Shown: positions 8,264 through 17,650, counted from the stretch's first letter. The stretch is DNA of 64,000 nucleotides from CAVRIA01 sp963721115 (GCA_963721115.1 CAVRIA010000004.1:186001-250000), one strand, 5' to 3'. Numbers and translations: made by a program. Notes: generated by a model from the letters alone, not told the origin.

Positions 8264-9328
8264 TCAGGGCCGCGAGGCGCGGCGGCGTACCTCGCGCGGC
8301 TCGGAGCCGAGCAGGCGCGCCAGGGACTTTTTGTACGGCGGCCGGGCGATACCGCGCTCGGTGATGATCGCGGTGACCAGCTGATGCGGCGTGACGTCGA
8401 ACGCGGGATTGGCGATGCGGATTCCCGACGGGGCGATCGGGCGGTCGCCGATGTGGGTCACCTCGCGCGTCGAGCGCTCTTCGATCGGGATGGCGTTGCC
8501 GTTCCGGCACGACAGGTCGATCGACGAGGTCGGCGCGGCGACGTAGAAGGGGATCCGATGACGAGCGGCGAGGACGGCGATGGTGTAGGTGCCGATCTTG
8601 TTCGCCACGTCACCGTTCGCCGCCGTGCGATCGGTTCCGACGATCACGCAACTGACCGCGCCGCGGCTCATGAAGTGACCCGCCATGCCGTCCGTGATCA
8701 ACGTGACCGGGATGCGGTCCTTCTTGAGCTCCCAGGCCGTCAATCGGGCGCCCTGCAGGAACGGCCGGGTCTCGGTGGCGATCACCGTCACCTGCTTGCC
8801 GGCTTCCTTGGCGGCGCGCACGACGCCGAGCGCGGTGCCGTATCCCGCCGTCGCCAGGGCGCCGGCATTGCAGTGCGTCAGAATGGTGGCCTTCGGCTTG
8901 AGGAGGGAGGCCCCGAGCTTCCCGAGCGCACGGTTGCAGGCGATGTCTTCCTCGTAGATGGTAATCGCTTCCTGGCGCAGGACCTCTCGCGTGACCTCGG
9001 GGCTGCGAGCGCTGACGCGGGCGAAGGCGGCGCGCATGCGTTCGATCGCCCAGAAGAGGTTCACCGCCGTCGGTCGCGTCGAGGCGAAGCGCCTGCAGAT
9101 GCGATCGAAGGCGCGGGCGAGATCACCGTCCCCGGCCTGAGCGACTCCGAGGGCGATGCCCATCGCCGCCGCCACGCCGATGGCGGGCGCGCCGCGCACC
9201 ACCATGTCCTTGATCGCGCGTGCGACGTCGCGGTGGTCTCGATACACGCGGTACACCTCCTGCGTCGGCAGGAGGCGCTGATCGAGCAGAACCACGGCGC
9301 CGTTGCGCCATTCGACGGGACGAACCAT
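8264..9328 (-). CDS. mtnA: Methylthioribose-1-phosphate isomerase MtnA
   Basis: 354 residues from the ATG at 9328, which has GGAG upstream; an ATG seven codons earlier has no good site. Motifs: RGAPAIGVAAAMG, THCNAGALATAGYGTALG with the catalytic Cys, and VGTDRTAANGDVANKIGTY with the catalytic Asp. It converts methylthioribose-1-phosphate to the ribulose form in the methionine salvage pathway. The eIF2B-alpha-like fold and length are normal. Weaker possibility: an isomerase acting on a related ribose phosphate. No other mtn gene is nearby. Confidence 0.92.
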   Translation of the reverse strand: MVRPVEWRNGAVVLLDQRLLPTQEVYRVYRDHRDVARAIKDMVVRGAPAIGVAAAMGIALGVAQAGDGDLARAFDRICRRFASTRPTAVNLFWAIERMRAAFARVSARSPEVTREVLRQEAITIYEEDIACNRALGKLGASLLKPKATILTHCNAGALATAGYGTALGVVRAAKEAGKQVTVIATETRPFLQGARLTAWELKKDRIPVTLITDGMAGHFMSRGAVSCVIVGTDRTAANGDVANKIGTYTIAVLAARHRIPFYVAAPTSSIDLSCRNGNAIPIEERSTREVTHIGDRPIAPSGIRIANPAFDVTPHQLVTAIITERGIARPPYKKSLARLLGSEPREVRRRASRP

Positions 9329-9401
9329 CGCGTTACTCCGCATCTTCATACAGTTCGACGCGACGGGTGGTCAAGGCGACATCGCCGATGCGGTGCGTCA
9401 C

Positions 9402-9860
9402 TCACGGGTAGTAGCGGTAGAGCACATCGGCGGCGCAGACCGGCTTTTGGCCGCCGTCCACCTCCCAGGTCACCTGCAGCAGCGCCTGCAGGCCTCCGGC
9501 GACGTCTTCGACGTTCCCCAGCTTGACGCGGGCACGCACCGACTGGCCGATCTTGAGCGGCGAGGGAAAGCGCAGCCTGTCGATGCCGTAGTTGACGCCC
9601 ATGCGAATGCCGGTGACGACGAAGATCTGCGAGATCAGATAGGGCGCCAGCGAGAGCGTGTAGTAGCCGTGCGCGATCGGGCCGCCGAACGGCGATTCCC
9701 GCTTGGCCCGCTCCGGATCGACGTGGATCCATTGATGGTCGCGCGTCGCGTCGGCGAACAGGTTGATCTCCTCCTGTGTGACCAGATACCACGGGGACAC
9801 GCCGAGCTCCTCGCCGACGAGTCCTTTCATGTCGTTTACGTCGATCGTTCGGACTTCCAT
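9402..9860 (-). CDS. MaoC-family hot-dog dehydratase
   Basis: 152 residues with the MaoC/R-hydratase signature: FADATRDHQWIHVD contains the catalytic Asp and His, and GPIAHGYYTLSL is the conserved follow-on. Such proteins hydrate enoyl-CoA thioesters in fatty-acid or aromatic-acid breakdown. The N-terminal segment (VGEELGVSPWYLVTQEEI) is typical. It lies 74 bases from mtnA on the same strand and downstream of the amidohydrolase gene. Exact substrate unknown. Confidence 0.88.
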   Translation of the reverse strand: MEVRTIDVNDMKGLVGEELGVSPWYLVTQEEINLFADATRDHQWIHVDPERAKRESPFGGPIAHGYYTLSLAPYLISQIFVVTGIRMGVNYGIDRLRFPSPLKIGQSVRARVKLGNVEDVAGGLQALLQVTWEVDGGQKPVCAADVLYRYYP

Positions 9861-9900
9861 TCACAACCCCCGAATCTGCTCTGTCGATTCGTCATTATAG

Positions 9901-11598
9901 TCAGTGCACGCGCAGTAAGCGACCGCTGCGCGCGTCCGTCTGATGTCCGGTGTCGACGAGTGGCTCGCCGCCGACGAATACGTGCTCGACGCCGACGGGG
10001 CGCTGGATCAGGCGCGCCGCGCCGCCGGGCAGGTCGTGCGCGACCTCGGTGCGCCGCAAGCCGATCCGCGCGGGATCGAAGAGCACGATGTCCGCCGGCC
10101 ATCCCTCGCGCAACTCACCGCGCTCCGGCAGGCCGTAGATCCGGGCGGGGACCCGGGTCACCCGGCGAACCGCCTGCTCGAGGGAGAGCACGCCGAGCTC
10201 TCGCACCCAGCGCGACAGAAGCGTGGTGGTGAAGCCCTGATCGGCCAGCGTGTCGACGTGCGCCCCGGCGTCCGACAGGGCGATGACGCCGGCGGAGTGG
10301 TGCAGCAGAAGGGCGACCGTCTCCTCGTCGTCGTTCATGATCGGAATGCCGTACTGGCAGCGCAGGTCGGTTTCCAGGGAGAGATCGAGGAGCGTGTCGA
10401 CCTCGTCGGCACCGCGCCGGGCGGCGATGTCGGCAATCGACAGGTCGATGAGGTCGCGGTGCTCGGAGGCCGGCGAGAGGCGCAGGAAAATGTGATCCCA
10501 ACCGGGGCCGAGAGCAGCCACCCAGCGGCTTCCGGCAGACATTCGCCTCAGCTCGTCGCGAAAGGCCGTGCTCGACAGCAGGCGGCGACGTTCCTCCGCC
10601 GGCTTCTCCAGGATCGGCTTCCAGAAGGGGTTGTTGGCGGTGGCGATCCCGACGGCGCCGAAGGTGACGCGCACCTCGAGCGGGCGGCAGCCAACTTGTG
10701 GGTACACCGGCGCCCCGCCGCGCTGCGCCTCGGCGGCCGCTTCGATGACCTTCAGACAGCCGTCGCGGTCGGCGGAGTTGACCAGCAGCGGAGCCCAGAG
10801 CACGGGCCGCTGCGCGGCGCGCGCGAGGCTCGCGTAGTAGAGCTGGTCCTGCAGCTTGTCGGAGGTCGAGCCGAGCAGGTGCAGCGGCGCGACCTCGACG
10901 ACGCCGTGCTCGCCCTCCTCGCCGAGCACGCCACACAGCGCGGTGATCTCGTCGCGCTGCGCCACCCGGCTCGGCACGAGGGTGCCGTCGCCGAAGAAGT
11001 GCGTGGGAGACTCCGAGGTGGAGAAGCCGACCGCGCCGGCGCGCCTGGCCTCGCGGACGAGGTCCTGCATGCGGCGCAGCTCTTCTTCCGTCGCTGCTCG
11101 TTCGACCGCGGCCTTTCCCATGACGTAGTAGCGTACGGCGGAGTGGCCGATGAACGCCGCCACGTTGATCGCGGGCCGGCCTCGCTCCACGGCATCGAGG
11201 TATTCGGGAAAGGTCTCCCACTCCCAGCAAATCCCGGCGCGCAACGCCTCGGTTGGCATGCCTTCAACGTAGAGCAGCATCTCCATCAGCAACTCGCGGT
11301 GCTCCGGCCGGCACGGGGCGATGGTAAAGCCACAGTTGCCCATCACCACGGTCGTCACCCCGTGCCAGGAGGACGGTGTCAGGGCGGGGTCCCAGGAGAT
11401 CTGGCAGTCGTAGTGCGTGTGTACGTCGATGAAGCCGGGCGCCGCGGCCAGGCCGTCGGCGCGAATCTCACGGCGAGCCCTGTCCGACACGGCTCCCAGC
11501 GCCGCGATCCGCCCCTGCGCGATCCCGATGTCGCCGCGATAGCGCGGGTCTCCCGTTCCGTCGCAGATGTCGACCCCCCGAATGGCGATGTCGAGCAT
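9901..11598 (-). CDS. N-acyl-D-amino-acid deacylase-like amidohydrolase
   Basis: 565 residues from an ATG at 11598 with AAGGAGG upstream. A beta-sandwich start (MLDIAIRGVDICDGTG) is followed by the metal motif FIDVHTHYD (HxH). TTVVMGNCGFTIAPC and the late LSDAGAHVD (metal Asp) place it in amidohydrolase family 3, whose named members are D-aminoacylases and dihydroorotase-like enzymes. No signal peptide. Metagenomic homologues are often linked to fatty-acid or aromatic-acid genes, like the MaoC gene 40 bases downstream. The substrate is unknown. Confidence 0.85.
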   Translation of the reverse strand: MLDIAIRGVDICDGTGDPRYRGDIGIAQGRIAALGAVSDRARREIRADGLAAAPGFIDVHTHYDCQISWDPALTPSSWHGVTTVVMGNCGFTIAPCRPEHRELLMEMLLYVEGMPTEALRAGICWEWETFPEYLDAVERGRPAINVAAFIGHSAVRYYVMGKAAVERAATEEELRRMQDLVREARRAGAVGFSTSESPTHFFGDGTLVPSRVAQRDEITALCGVLGEEGEHGVVEVAPLHLLGSTSDKLQDQLYYASLARAAQRPVLWAPLLVNSADRDGCLKVIEAAAEAQRGGAPVYPQVGCRPLEVRVTFGAVGIATANNPFWKPILEKPAEERRRLLSSTAFRDELRRMSAGSRWVAALGPGWDHIFLRLSPASEHRDLIDLSIADIAARRGADEVDTLLDLSLETDLRCQYGIPIMNDDEETVALLLHHSAGVIALSDAGAHVDTLADQGFTTTLLSRWVRELGVLSLEQAVRRVTRVPARIYGLPERGELREGWPADIVLFDPARIGLRRTEVAHDLPGGAARLIQRPVGVEHVFVGGEPLVDTGHQTDARSGRLLRVH

Positions 11599-11712
11599 GC
11601 GTCCTCCTTGCCCTGCCTTCTCCGGAAATTCGCCCCCGCGCGCGCCTCGCGCTCCGATGGGCTCGGCTCTACGAGCCAAGCTCGCAGGGCCTCCTGCTCA
11701 CAGTAGTCAATG

Positions 11713-11752
11713 TTCCAACAACCAACAACTTGACAACCAACAACCTAACAAT
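11713..11752. repeat. CAACAAC-type low-complexity repeat
   Basis: Tandem variants of CCAACAAC (for example CCAACAACCAACAACTTG) overlap the stop codon of the GT9 gene at 11745. The same unit recurs as an inverted repeat at 40121-40209 and as a single arm near 62577-62620. Confidence 0.7.
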
Positions 11753-12689
11753 CCTCGTTTCCGACTGGGCTCGTCGCGGCTGCGGCGGCCTCGAGCGAGG
11801 CGAGCTCCGCGAGGACTCGCTCGACCGGCAGGCGGTGTACGCAGAAGATCTTCGGGCCGCAAGCCGGGCAGGCATCGGGAGCATGGACGACGCGCACGGT
11901 GCCGCCGGACGGATGCCAGATCGCCGGATCGCTGGGACCGAAGAGCGCGACGCCCGGAGCGCCGACCAGGCCGGCGAGATGGCTGATCCCCGAGTCGTTG
12001 CCGAGATAGACGTCGGCGCGGCCCAGCAGGGCGGCGATCCGGTCGAGAGGCTCACCGCGCACGAGCAGGTCCGCCTCCGGCGCGCCGCTCTCGGCCGGGC
12101 CGGCGATCGCCAACACGGCACCGTGCCGGCGCCGCCATTCTTCGGCGACGGTCGACATTCCCGCCCAGTTCTTTGCGGGGCTGCCGCTTCCGGCGTGAAT
12201 GGCGAGCACCGGCGCGAGCAGCTCGCCGATCCGCCAGAGCTCGCGCGCCCAGCACTCCGCCGCCGCGAAAGGCGCGAGCTGCATCGGAGGCGGCTCGACC
12301 CCGAGGCAGCGGGCGAAGTAGAGGCTGGCGTGCTCGCCGGGCGCCATGCCGCGGAAGCGATGCACGGACACGGCGCCCCCGCTCGCCGCTCGCAGGCGGC
12401 GGGCGAAGGTTTCGTCGCCGTGCCCCGTCCAGCTGTGGACCGTCGCGTGCCCGCCGAAGATCTTGCGGGTGGTGTCGGCCAGCGGGCCGTCGGCGAACAG
12501 GTCGGCGACCTCGCGCCGGTCGATCGACAGCGCGGCGAACTCGGCCGGCGCGAGGAGCGGAAACAGCTCGGGGCGCACGACCAGCGTCGTCGGTGCGCCG
12601 TCGCGCCGCCGCGCGGCGCGCAGCGCCGGCAGCGCACAGAGGAAGTCGCCGAGGGCGCCGGGAAAGAGGACGAGGGTTCGATCGGTCAT
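11745..12689 (-). CDS. Glycosyltransferase family 9 (heptosyltransferase-like)
   Basis: 314 residues. The N-terminal Rossmann domain starts LVLFPGALGDFLCALPALR with the Gly-Asp acceptor motif. IHAGSGSPAKNWAG is the phosphate-binding turn, and LGNDSGISHLAGLVGAP then ALFGPSDP is the nucleotide-sugar site. These are the GT9 landmarks of ADP-heptose:LPS heptosyltransferases. It probably acts at the cytoplasmic face on a lipopolysaccharide or similar glycolipid core. It diverges from cysK across 72 bases. No other LPS gene is adjacent, so the acceptor is uncertain. Confidence 0.85.
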   Translation of the reverse strand: MTDRTLVLFPGALGDFLCALPALRAARRRDGAPTTLVVRPELFPLLAPAEFAALSIDRREVADLFADGPLADTTRKIFGGHATVHSWTGHGDETFARRLRAASGGAVSVHRFRGMAPGEHASLYFARCLGVEPPPMQLAPFAAAECWARELWRIGELLAPVLAIHAGSGSPAKNWAGMSTVAEEWRRRHGAVLAIAGPAESGAPEADLLVRGEPLDRIAALLGRADVYLGNDSGISHLAGLVGAPGVALFGPSDPAIWHPSGGTVRVVHAPDACPACGPKIFCVHRLPVERVLAELASLEAAAAATSPVGNEDC

Positions 12690-12704
12690 CGCACCGCAAG
12701 CGAA

Positions 12705-12733
12705 TTGACTTGGGGATAGGCCGCCGATACAGT
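12705..12733 (+). promoter_or_regulatory. Sigma70-like promoter for cysK
   Basis: TTGACT at 12705-12710 and TACAGT at 12728-12733 are separated by 17 bases. The likely start of transcription is about 20 bases upstream of the cysK ATG. It sits in the 72-base divergent gap with the GT9 gene. Confidence 0.5.
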
Positions 12734-12761
12734 CGCCGCAAGGGGAAAGTCCGTCCCACTC

Positions 12762-13694
12762 ATGCGTCCCGCGCTCGTACGATCGCCGCTCGACCTGATC
12801 GGCGAAACTCCGGTCATCCGTTTGAACCGCATGGCCGGCAGTGGTGGGGCCGAAGTGTGGGGCAAGCTCGAATCGCTCAATCCGGGCGGCAGCGTCAAGG
12901 ACCGCATCTGCCTCAGCATGATCCTGGAGGCGGAGAGGGAAGGGCGGCTGCACCCCGGCGACACCATCATCGAGCCGACCAGCGGCAATACCGGCATCGG
13001 CCTGGCGTTGGTGGCGGCGGTGCGCGGCTATCGCCTCGTGTTGACCATGCCGGACACCATGAGCGAGGAACGGCGCGCCTTGCTCACCGCCTACGGCGCG
13101 GAGCTGGTGCTCACACCGGACACCAAGGGAATGCACGGGGCCATCCGCAAGGCGGAGCAGCTCCTGGAGCAGAATCCGGACTGGTTCATGCCGCAGCAGT
13201 TCAGCAACCCGGCCAATCCAAAGGCGCATCGCGAGACGACGGCGCGCGAGCTCCTGGCTCAGTTCGAGCGCATCGACGCCTTCGTCGCCGGAGTGGGCAC
13301 CGGCGGCACGATCACCGGTGTCGGCGAGGTGCTGCGCAGGGAGATGCCGCAGGCGCGCATCTACGCCGTCGAGCCGGCGGCTTCGCCCGTGCTCTCGAAA
13401 GGCGAGCCGGGGTACCACAAGATCCAGGGGATCGGGGCCGGATTCGTTCCGGACATCCTGCGCAGCGACGTGTACGACGAGGTGATCGCGGTCACCGACG
13501 AGGACGCCACCGAGTGCACGCGGCGACTGGCACGCGAGGAGGGATTGCTGCTCGGCATCTCCTCCGGTGCCAACTGCTTCGCCGCGCTTCAGGTGGCGCG
13601 CCGCCTCGGAGCGGGAAAGACGGTGGTCACGGTGTTCTGCGACACCGGCGAGCGTTACCTGACCACCGAGGTCTTCCGGGCGGAGGGCATCTGA
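12762..13694 (+). CDS. cysK: Cysteine synthase A
   Basis: 310 residues of a fold-type II PLP enzyme. The lysine that binds PLP is in NPGGSVKDRI (about residue 45). PTSGNTGIGL and GTGGTITGVGE bind the cofactor phosphate, and ISSGANCFA follows. It makes cysteine from O-acetylserine and sulfide in the cytoplasm. larE begins one base after its stop, so the two are co-translated. The length fits CysK or CysM; the motif order favours CysK. Confidence 0.92.
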   Translation: MRPALVRSPLDLIGETPVIRLNRMAGSGGAEVWGKLESLNPGGSVKDRICLSMILEAEREGRLHPGDTIIEPTSGNTGIGLALVAAVRGYRLVLTMPDTMSEERRALLTAYGAELVLTPDTKGMHGAIRKAEQLLEQNPDWFMPQQFSNPANPKAHRETTARELLAQFERIDAFVAGVGTGGTITGVGEVLRREMPQARIYAVEPAASPVLSKGEPGYHKIQGIGAGFVPDILRSDVYDEVIAVTDEDATECTRRLAREEGLLLGISSGANCFAALQVARRLGAGKTVVTVFCDTGERYLTTEVFRAEGI

Positions 13695-13695
13695 G

Positions 13696-14541
13696 GTGGC
13701 GGACAAGCTGGCGCGGCTCCGCTGCACGCTGCGCGAGATGGAGCGCGTCCTGGTGGCGTTTTCCGGCGGGGTCGACTCCACCTTTCTCCTGCGCGTCGCC
13801 GCGCAGGAGCTCGGCGAAGGAGTCGTCGCCCTCACCACGCGCTCCCCGACCGCGGCCGAGGACGACGAGGAGCTGGCGCTGACGCTGGCCGAGGCGATGG
13901 GCGTACGCCACCTGGTCATCGACGCCAACGAGCTCGACATTCCCGGTTACGCCGGCAACCCGACGGACCGCTGCTATCTGTGCAAGGGAAGCCTGTACGA
14001 CATCTGTCGGACGGAGGCCGGCAAGCTGGGCATCGAGCACATCGCCGACGGCGTGAATCTCGACGATCTGGGCGACTACCGGCCCGGCTTGCGGGCGGCC
14101 GGGGAGAAGGGCATCCACCACCCCCTGGCGGAGGCGGAGCTGTCGAAGACGGAGATCCGCGCCCTCAGCCGCGAGCTCGGCCTGCCGACGGCCGACAAGC
14201 CGTCCAGTCCGTGCCTGTCCTCGCGCTTCCCCTACGGCACGCGAATCACGCTGGACGCGTTGCGCAGGGTGGCGGGAGCGGAGAGGGCGCTGCATCGCCT
14301 CGGCTTTCGCGAGTGCCGCGTCCGCTTTCACGAAACGATCGCGCGCATCGAGGTGCCGGCGGCACAGATCGAGCGTCTGGTCGATCCGGAGGTTCGCTCC
14401 GTCGCGCTGCGCGAGATGAAGGCGCTCGGGTTTCTCTACGTGACCGTCGATCTGCAGGGATTCCGGTCCGGCAGCCTCAACGAGGCTCTGCGCGGCGCGA
14501 CAGCATCCACTCCGCCCAGTCCAGATCGGCGCGCGTCGTGA
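13696..14541 (+). CDS. larE: ATP-dependent sacrificial sulfur transferase LarE
   Basis: 281 residues from a GTG. The PP-loop SGGVDSTFLLR adenylates the substrate. CYLCKGSLYD is the following Cys motif and SSPCLSSRFPYG carries the likely sulfur-donor Cys (about residue 175). LarE thiolates pyridinium dicarboxylate while making the nickel-pincer cofactor of lactate racemase. larB, larC and larA are not in the window. Its coupling to cysK is sensible because the donated sulfur comes from cysteine. The last 65 bases overlap the convergent ispD. Confidence 0.88.
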   Translation: MADKLARLRCTLREMERVLVAFSGGVDSTFLLRVAAQELGEGVVALTTRSPTAAEDDEELALTLAEAMGVRHLVIDANELDIPGYAGNPTDRCYLCKGSLYDICRTEAGKLGIEHIADGVNLDDLGDYRPGLRAAGEKGIHHPLAEAELSKTEIRALSRELGLPTADKPSSPCLSSRFPYGTRITLDALRRVAGAERALHRLGFRECRVRFHETIARIEVPAAQIERLVDPEVRSVALREMKALGFLYVTVDLQGFRSGSLNEALRGATASTPPSPDRRAS

Positions 14542-15199
14542 TCTTGCGGTTTGCCGCCTCGCCGGCGACCACGTAGACGCGCACCCCCATGCGCTCCACC
14601 AGGGCGGCGTCGTCGGTCGCGGTGGTCCCAACCGCCGCGGCCTCGGCGTGCGCCCGCCGCAGCAGATCGACCTCGAACACCTGTGGGGTCTGCGCCAGCC
14701 ACAGCCTGTCGCGCGGCGGCGTGGACTCGATCCATCCTTGCGGGTGGACCTGCTTCACGGTGTCGTGAGCGGCGACCGCGACGATCGCCGCGCGGTGCCG
14801 CGTCGCCGCGGCGACGACCTCCTCGACGACCCGCGCCGCCAGGAACGGACGTGCGGCATCGTGCACGGCGACGAGGCCCGAATGCCCAACGGACGCCAGG
14901 CCGGCGCGGACGGAGTCCTGCCGCTCGGCGCCGCCTTCGGCGACAGAAACCGGGCAGCGCCACGGACCGTGCTCGGCCAGTAGGGCGCGAGCGCGGTCCG
15001 TCTCGCGCGGCGGGACGACGACCACGGCGTCGCTGATCACCGCCGCTGCCGTCAGCGCCCGCAGGGTGTGAACGAAGAGGGGAATGCCCCGTAGGGGAAC
15101 GAAAGCCTTCGGTGCTCCGGCCGCCAGACGCGTGCCCGGCCCGGCCGCCACCAGGATGGCCGTGGTTCGCAACCCTCTCGCCGCCAGGTGCCTCGGCAC
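14477..15199 (-). CDS. ispD: 2-C-methyl-D-erythritol 4-phosphate cytidylyltransferase IspD
   Basis: 240 residues. Nucleotidyltransferase motifs: ILVAAGPGTRL then PKAFVPLRG, AVHDAARPFL, LAQTPQVFE and TDDAALVER. It activates MEP with CTP in the non-mevalonate isoprenoid pathway. The glycine loop reads AAGPGTRLAAGAPK, slightly looser than usual. It is 25 bases downstream of carD, an arrangement known from deltaproteobacteria, but no ispF follows. The 3' end overlaps larE. Confidence 0.93.
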   Translation of the reverse strand: MPRHLAARGLRTTAILVAAGPGTRLAAGAPKAFVPLRGIPLFVHTLRALTAAAVISDAVVVVPPRETDRARALLAEHGPWRCPVSVAEGGAERQDSVRAGLASVGHSGLVAVHDAARPFLAARVVEEVVAAATRHRAAIVAVAAHDTVKQVHPQGWIESTPPRDRLWLAQTPQVFEVDLLRRAHAEAAAVGTTATDDAALVERMGVRVYVVAGEAANRKITTRADLDWAEWMLSRRAEPR

Positions 15200-15224
15200 C
15201 GCTTCTGCAGGTGCCCGAGCTCGC

Positions 15225-15707
15225 TCAGTGAGCGAAGATGCTCTTGAGCTCCTCCATGATCTTCTCCTCCGGATGGGAGCGAGCGATCGAGAGCTCCTTG
15301 ACGAGAAGATTCCGGGCCGTGTCCAGCATCTTTCGCTCGCCGAAGGAGAGCTCCTTGTCCCCCTTCAGCACGAACAGGTCGCGCAGGACCTTGGCGATCT
15401 CGAGGACGGAACCGGTCTTGATCTTCTCCGTGTACTCGCGATAGCGGCGGTTCCACGTCTGCTGGTCGATCTCGACGCGCTTCTCGCGCAGGATCTTGTA
15501 CACCTTCGTGACCATGTCCTTTCCGATCACCCGCCGCAGCCCGACGTGAGTCACGTTCTCGGTCGGAATCATGATGGTCATGTCGCTGTCGATGATCCGG
15601 AGCATATAGAACGTCTTTTCGGTTCCGGATACGACGCGCGACTGAATGCTTTGGATAACGCCAACCCCGTGAGCCGGGTAAACGACCTTCTCGCCCACTT
15701 TAAACAT
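15225..15707 (-). CDS. carD: CarD-family transcriptional regulator
   Basis: 160 residues from the ATG of MFKVGEKVVYPAHGVG, ten bases after AGGAGG; two earlier in-frame ATGs are too close to or upstream of that site. The N-terminal Tudor-like domain binds the RNA polymerase beta subunit. The C-terminal helical domain (basic, RRYREYTEKIK onward) contacts DNA upstream of the -10 box. CarD proteins stabilise open complexes at rRNA and other promoters. It is probably cotranscribed with ispD. Confidence 0.93.
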   Translation of the reverse strand: MFKVGEKVVYPAHGVGVIQSIQSRVVSGTEKTFYMLRIIDSDMTIMIPTENVTHVGLRRVIGKDMVTKVYKILREKRVEIDQQTWNRRYREYTEKIKTGSVLEIAKVLRDLFVLKGDKELSFGERKMLDTARNLLVKELSIARSHPEEKIMEELKSIFAH

Positions 15708-15754
15708 CGGGTCCATTCCTCCTTGGCGCGTAAAGATCACTAATTATCGCATAC

Positions 15755-16522
15755 TTAGACGCAATGGTCAAACCATTCCTCTCGTCCCGAACGATTCTTC
15801 AGCAATTGGGCGAAGATCTCTCGCATGCCGCGCTGAACCTCGACGAGGCCCCGGATCAGGGGCGGAAGATTGGTCGAATGTGTAGGCGATTTGAGGGCTT
15901 GCAGGGCAATCCTCAACGAACTTGAGAAAGTGTTTGAGCCCTGGGCAGGGGCCGTTTCGGGCAGATTCGCGCCGGCGCCGTCGAGAATGACTCGCACGCT
16001 GGCGCAGGGAAGGCCGCGTTCGGCGGCGACCGCAGCGACGGCGCATCCTTCCATCTCCACCGCGACCGCCCCGCTGCGGGCGTGGGCGGCGCTCTTTTCG
16101 TCGCCGGTCATCAGCGGCGCCGGGGTGGTCAGAACGGGACAGCGCTGCGTTTCGACCCCGAGGCCGCCCGCCGCCTCGCGCAAAAGCGTCGCCAGGTGGG
16201 CGGACATCTCGTAGCAGCGTATCGGCGGTCCCTCCTGAACCAGGACGTCGGGAACGACGACCGCCCCGGCCTCGAGATACGGGACGAGGGAGCCGGCGCA
16301 CCCGGCGTTGAGAATCGCCGCGACCGGAAAGGTCTCGGCGGCGACGGCCGCCGCGTGCCGCGCTCGCCGAGCGCCGACCCCGGTCTGGAAGACGAGAACG
16401 GGCGGGCCGCCGATGGCGCGCCAGAACGTCACCTGGTCGCGGCGAACGCGCTCGACCCGCCCCAGGCTCTGCAGGATGGGGCGGATTTCCCACCGCAGGG
16501 CGGCGCAGATGGCCAGCATCAT
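15755..16522 (-). CDS. Nucleoside phosphorylase superfamily protein (HpnG-like)
   Basis: 255 residues. LNAGCAGSLVPYLEAGAVVVPD and VAVEMEGCAVAAVAAERG are the phosphate and base/ribose motifs of the PNP/UDP phosphorylase fold, with the conserved catalytic Asp in VRVILDG. Among relatives it resembles the hopanoid-associated phosphorylase HpnG, which releases adenine from adenosyl-hopane, and MTA/SAH nucleosidases. No other hopanoid gene is visible, so the substrate is open. It lies 47 bases upstream of carD. Confidence 0.75.
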   Translation of the reverse strand: MMLAICAALRWEIRPILQSLGRVERVRRDQVTFWRAIGGPPVLVFQTGVGARRARHAAAVAAETFPVAAILNAGCAGSLVPYLEAGAVVVPDVLVQEGPPIRCYEMSAHLATLLREAAGGLGVETQRCPVLTTPAPLMTGDEKSAAHARSGAVAVEMEGCAVAAVAAERGLPCASVRVILDGAGANLPETAPAQGSNTFSSSLRIALQALKSPTHSTNLPPLIRGLVEVQRGMREIFAQLLKNRSGREEWFDHCV

Positions 16523-16549
16523 CAGGTGACGGCGGCGCTGCGCCGGAGT

Positions 16550-17650
16550 CTACGCATCAGCGCCGCTGGAATCCGTCAGCACGCCGAACCGGCATATGGT
16601 GTTGGCCAGTGCCGTCATGCCCACCAGCTCGAGGAACTGCTCGGAGGTGAGGTGCTGGCGAACGCCGCGCGCCCGTCGCTGAATCTGGGCCGGCTCGTAC
16701 CAGACGGTCTCGCGGGCGAAAGGTACGACGGCGGCCTCGATCGGATCGAGATCCGGACCGCCCAGATGGGTCAGGATCCCCTCGACGGCCTCCGCCGAGA
16801 GCCCCTCCTCGGCCAGCAACCGCAGGGCTTCTGCCTCCGCGCGCGCGCAGTCGAGAGTACGTGCGACGACGGCGAAGATGAGCCCCTTGGCCCGGCGGCC
16901 GAGGATCGGCGACGTCCAGGCCTCGTCGAGAACAGCGCGCTGCTGCCGCGCCGCCGGCAGGCCGTCGAGCGCCTCGATGACGTACGAGTAGGGTCCGCTC
17001 ATCTCCTCGGGAGTGAGAAACTCCGGCTTGCCCGGCTTGATCTTGAAGCGGAGGAGGGAGCCGAGGAGGGGGCGCGCCAGGCGAATGTACCAGCGCCGGT
17101 CGAACTGCTCCATGAACTGTGGCGGCAGAGCGGGAAGAGTAGCGATGCGGTTGGCGAAGACGTTGATCGCGACCAGGAAGACGAGCTCCTGAACCTCGCC
17201 CGCATCGTATCCCGCCTCGACCAGGCGGCGCTTCTGGTCGGCGGATGGGATGGGGTTGGCGCGGGAGATTCGGCGCGCGAAGTCGAGCGCCAGCTTGCGC
17301 TCCGCAGACAGCTCGGCGGTGGCGAGGTTGTCTTCGAGGCGCCGGATCTCGGCATCACTGTGACCTAGAATGCGGAGCAGAGAGCGGGCGGCGGCGTAGC
17401 AGTAGCGGCACGAGTTGTCCTGGCTCACCACCAGCGAGACCAATTCGGAGAAGGCGAAATCCGTGTGGGCGAGGGGCAGATTGAAGGGGTGGCAGCGGAT
17501 CTGTGCCCGCACCAGCCAGGGGCACGGGTAATAGTAGGGCAACCAGTCGGGCACGAACCCGAACGCCTTCTTCACCTCGCGTTCGAGATCCGGGTCCTCC
17601 CGCCGCTCGAGCAGGCAGGCTTCCCAGTCGACGTTCTGCAGTGCGCTCAT
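16550..17650 (-). CDS. AhpD-like (carboxymuconolactone decarboxylase fold) protein
   Basis: 366 residues from the ATG of MSALQNVDWE; a GTG seven codons upstream is possible. CRYCYAAARSLLR holds the CxxC pair of AhpD-type peroxidase-related proteins, followed by ELVFLVAINVFANR. The second half (AVLDEAWTSP to LVGMTALANTICRFG) looks like a second, Cys-poor copy of the fold, giving a pseudo-duplicated protein twice the usual length. Possible thiol peroxidase or gamma-CMD relative. Expression context gives no substrate. Confidence 0.7.
   Translation of the reverse strand: MSALQNVDWEACLLERREDPDLEREVKKAFGFVPDWLPYYYPCPWLVRAQIRCHPFNLPLAHTDFAFSELVSLVVSQDNSCRYCYAAARSLLRILGHSDAEIRRLEDNLATAELSAERKLALDFARRISRANPIPSADQKRRLVEAGYDAGEVQELVFLVAINVFANRIATLPALPPQFMEQFDRRWYIRLARPLLGSLLRFKIKPGKPEFLTPEEMSGPYSYVIEALDGLPAARQQRAVLDEAWTSPILGRRAKGLIFAVVARTLDCARAEAEALRLLAEEGLSAEAVEGILTHLGGPDLDPIEAAVVPFARETVWYEPAQIQRRARGVRQHLTSEQFLELVGMTALANTICRFGVLTDSSGADA

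Noticed and set aside
8264..9350. Earlier ATG at 9349 as the mtnA start
   Set aside because: The later ATG at 9328 has GGAG at a good distance and fits the family's N-terminus.
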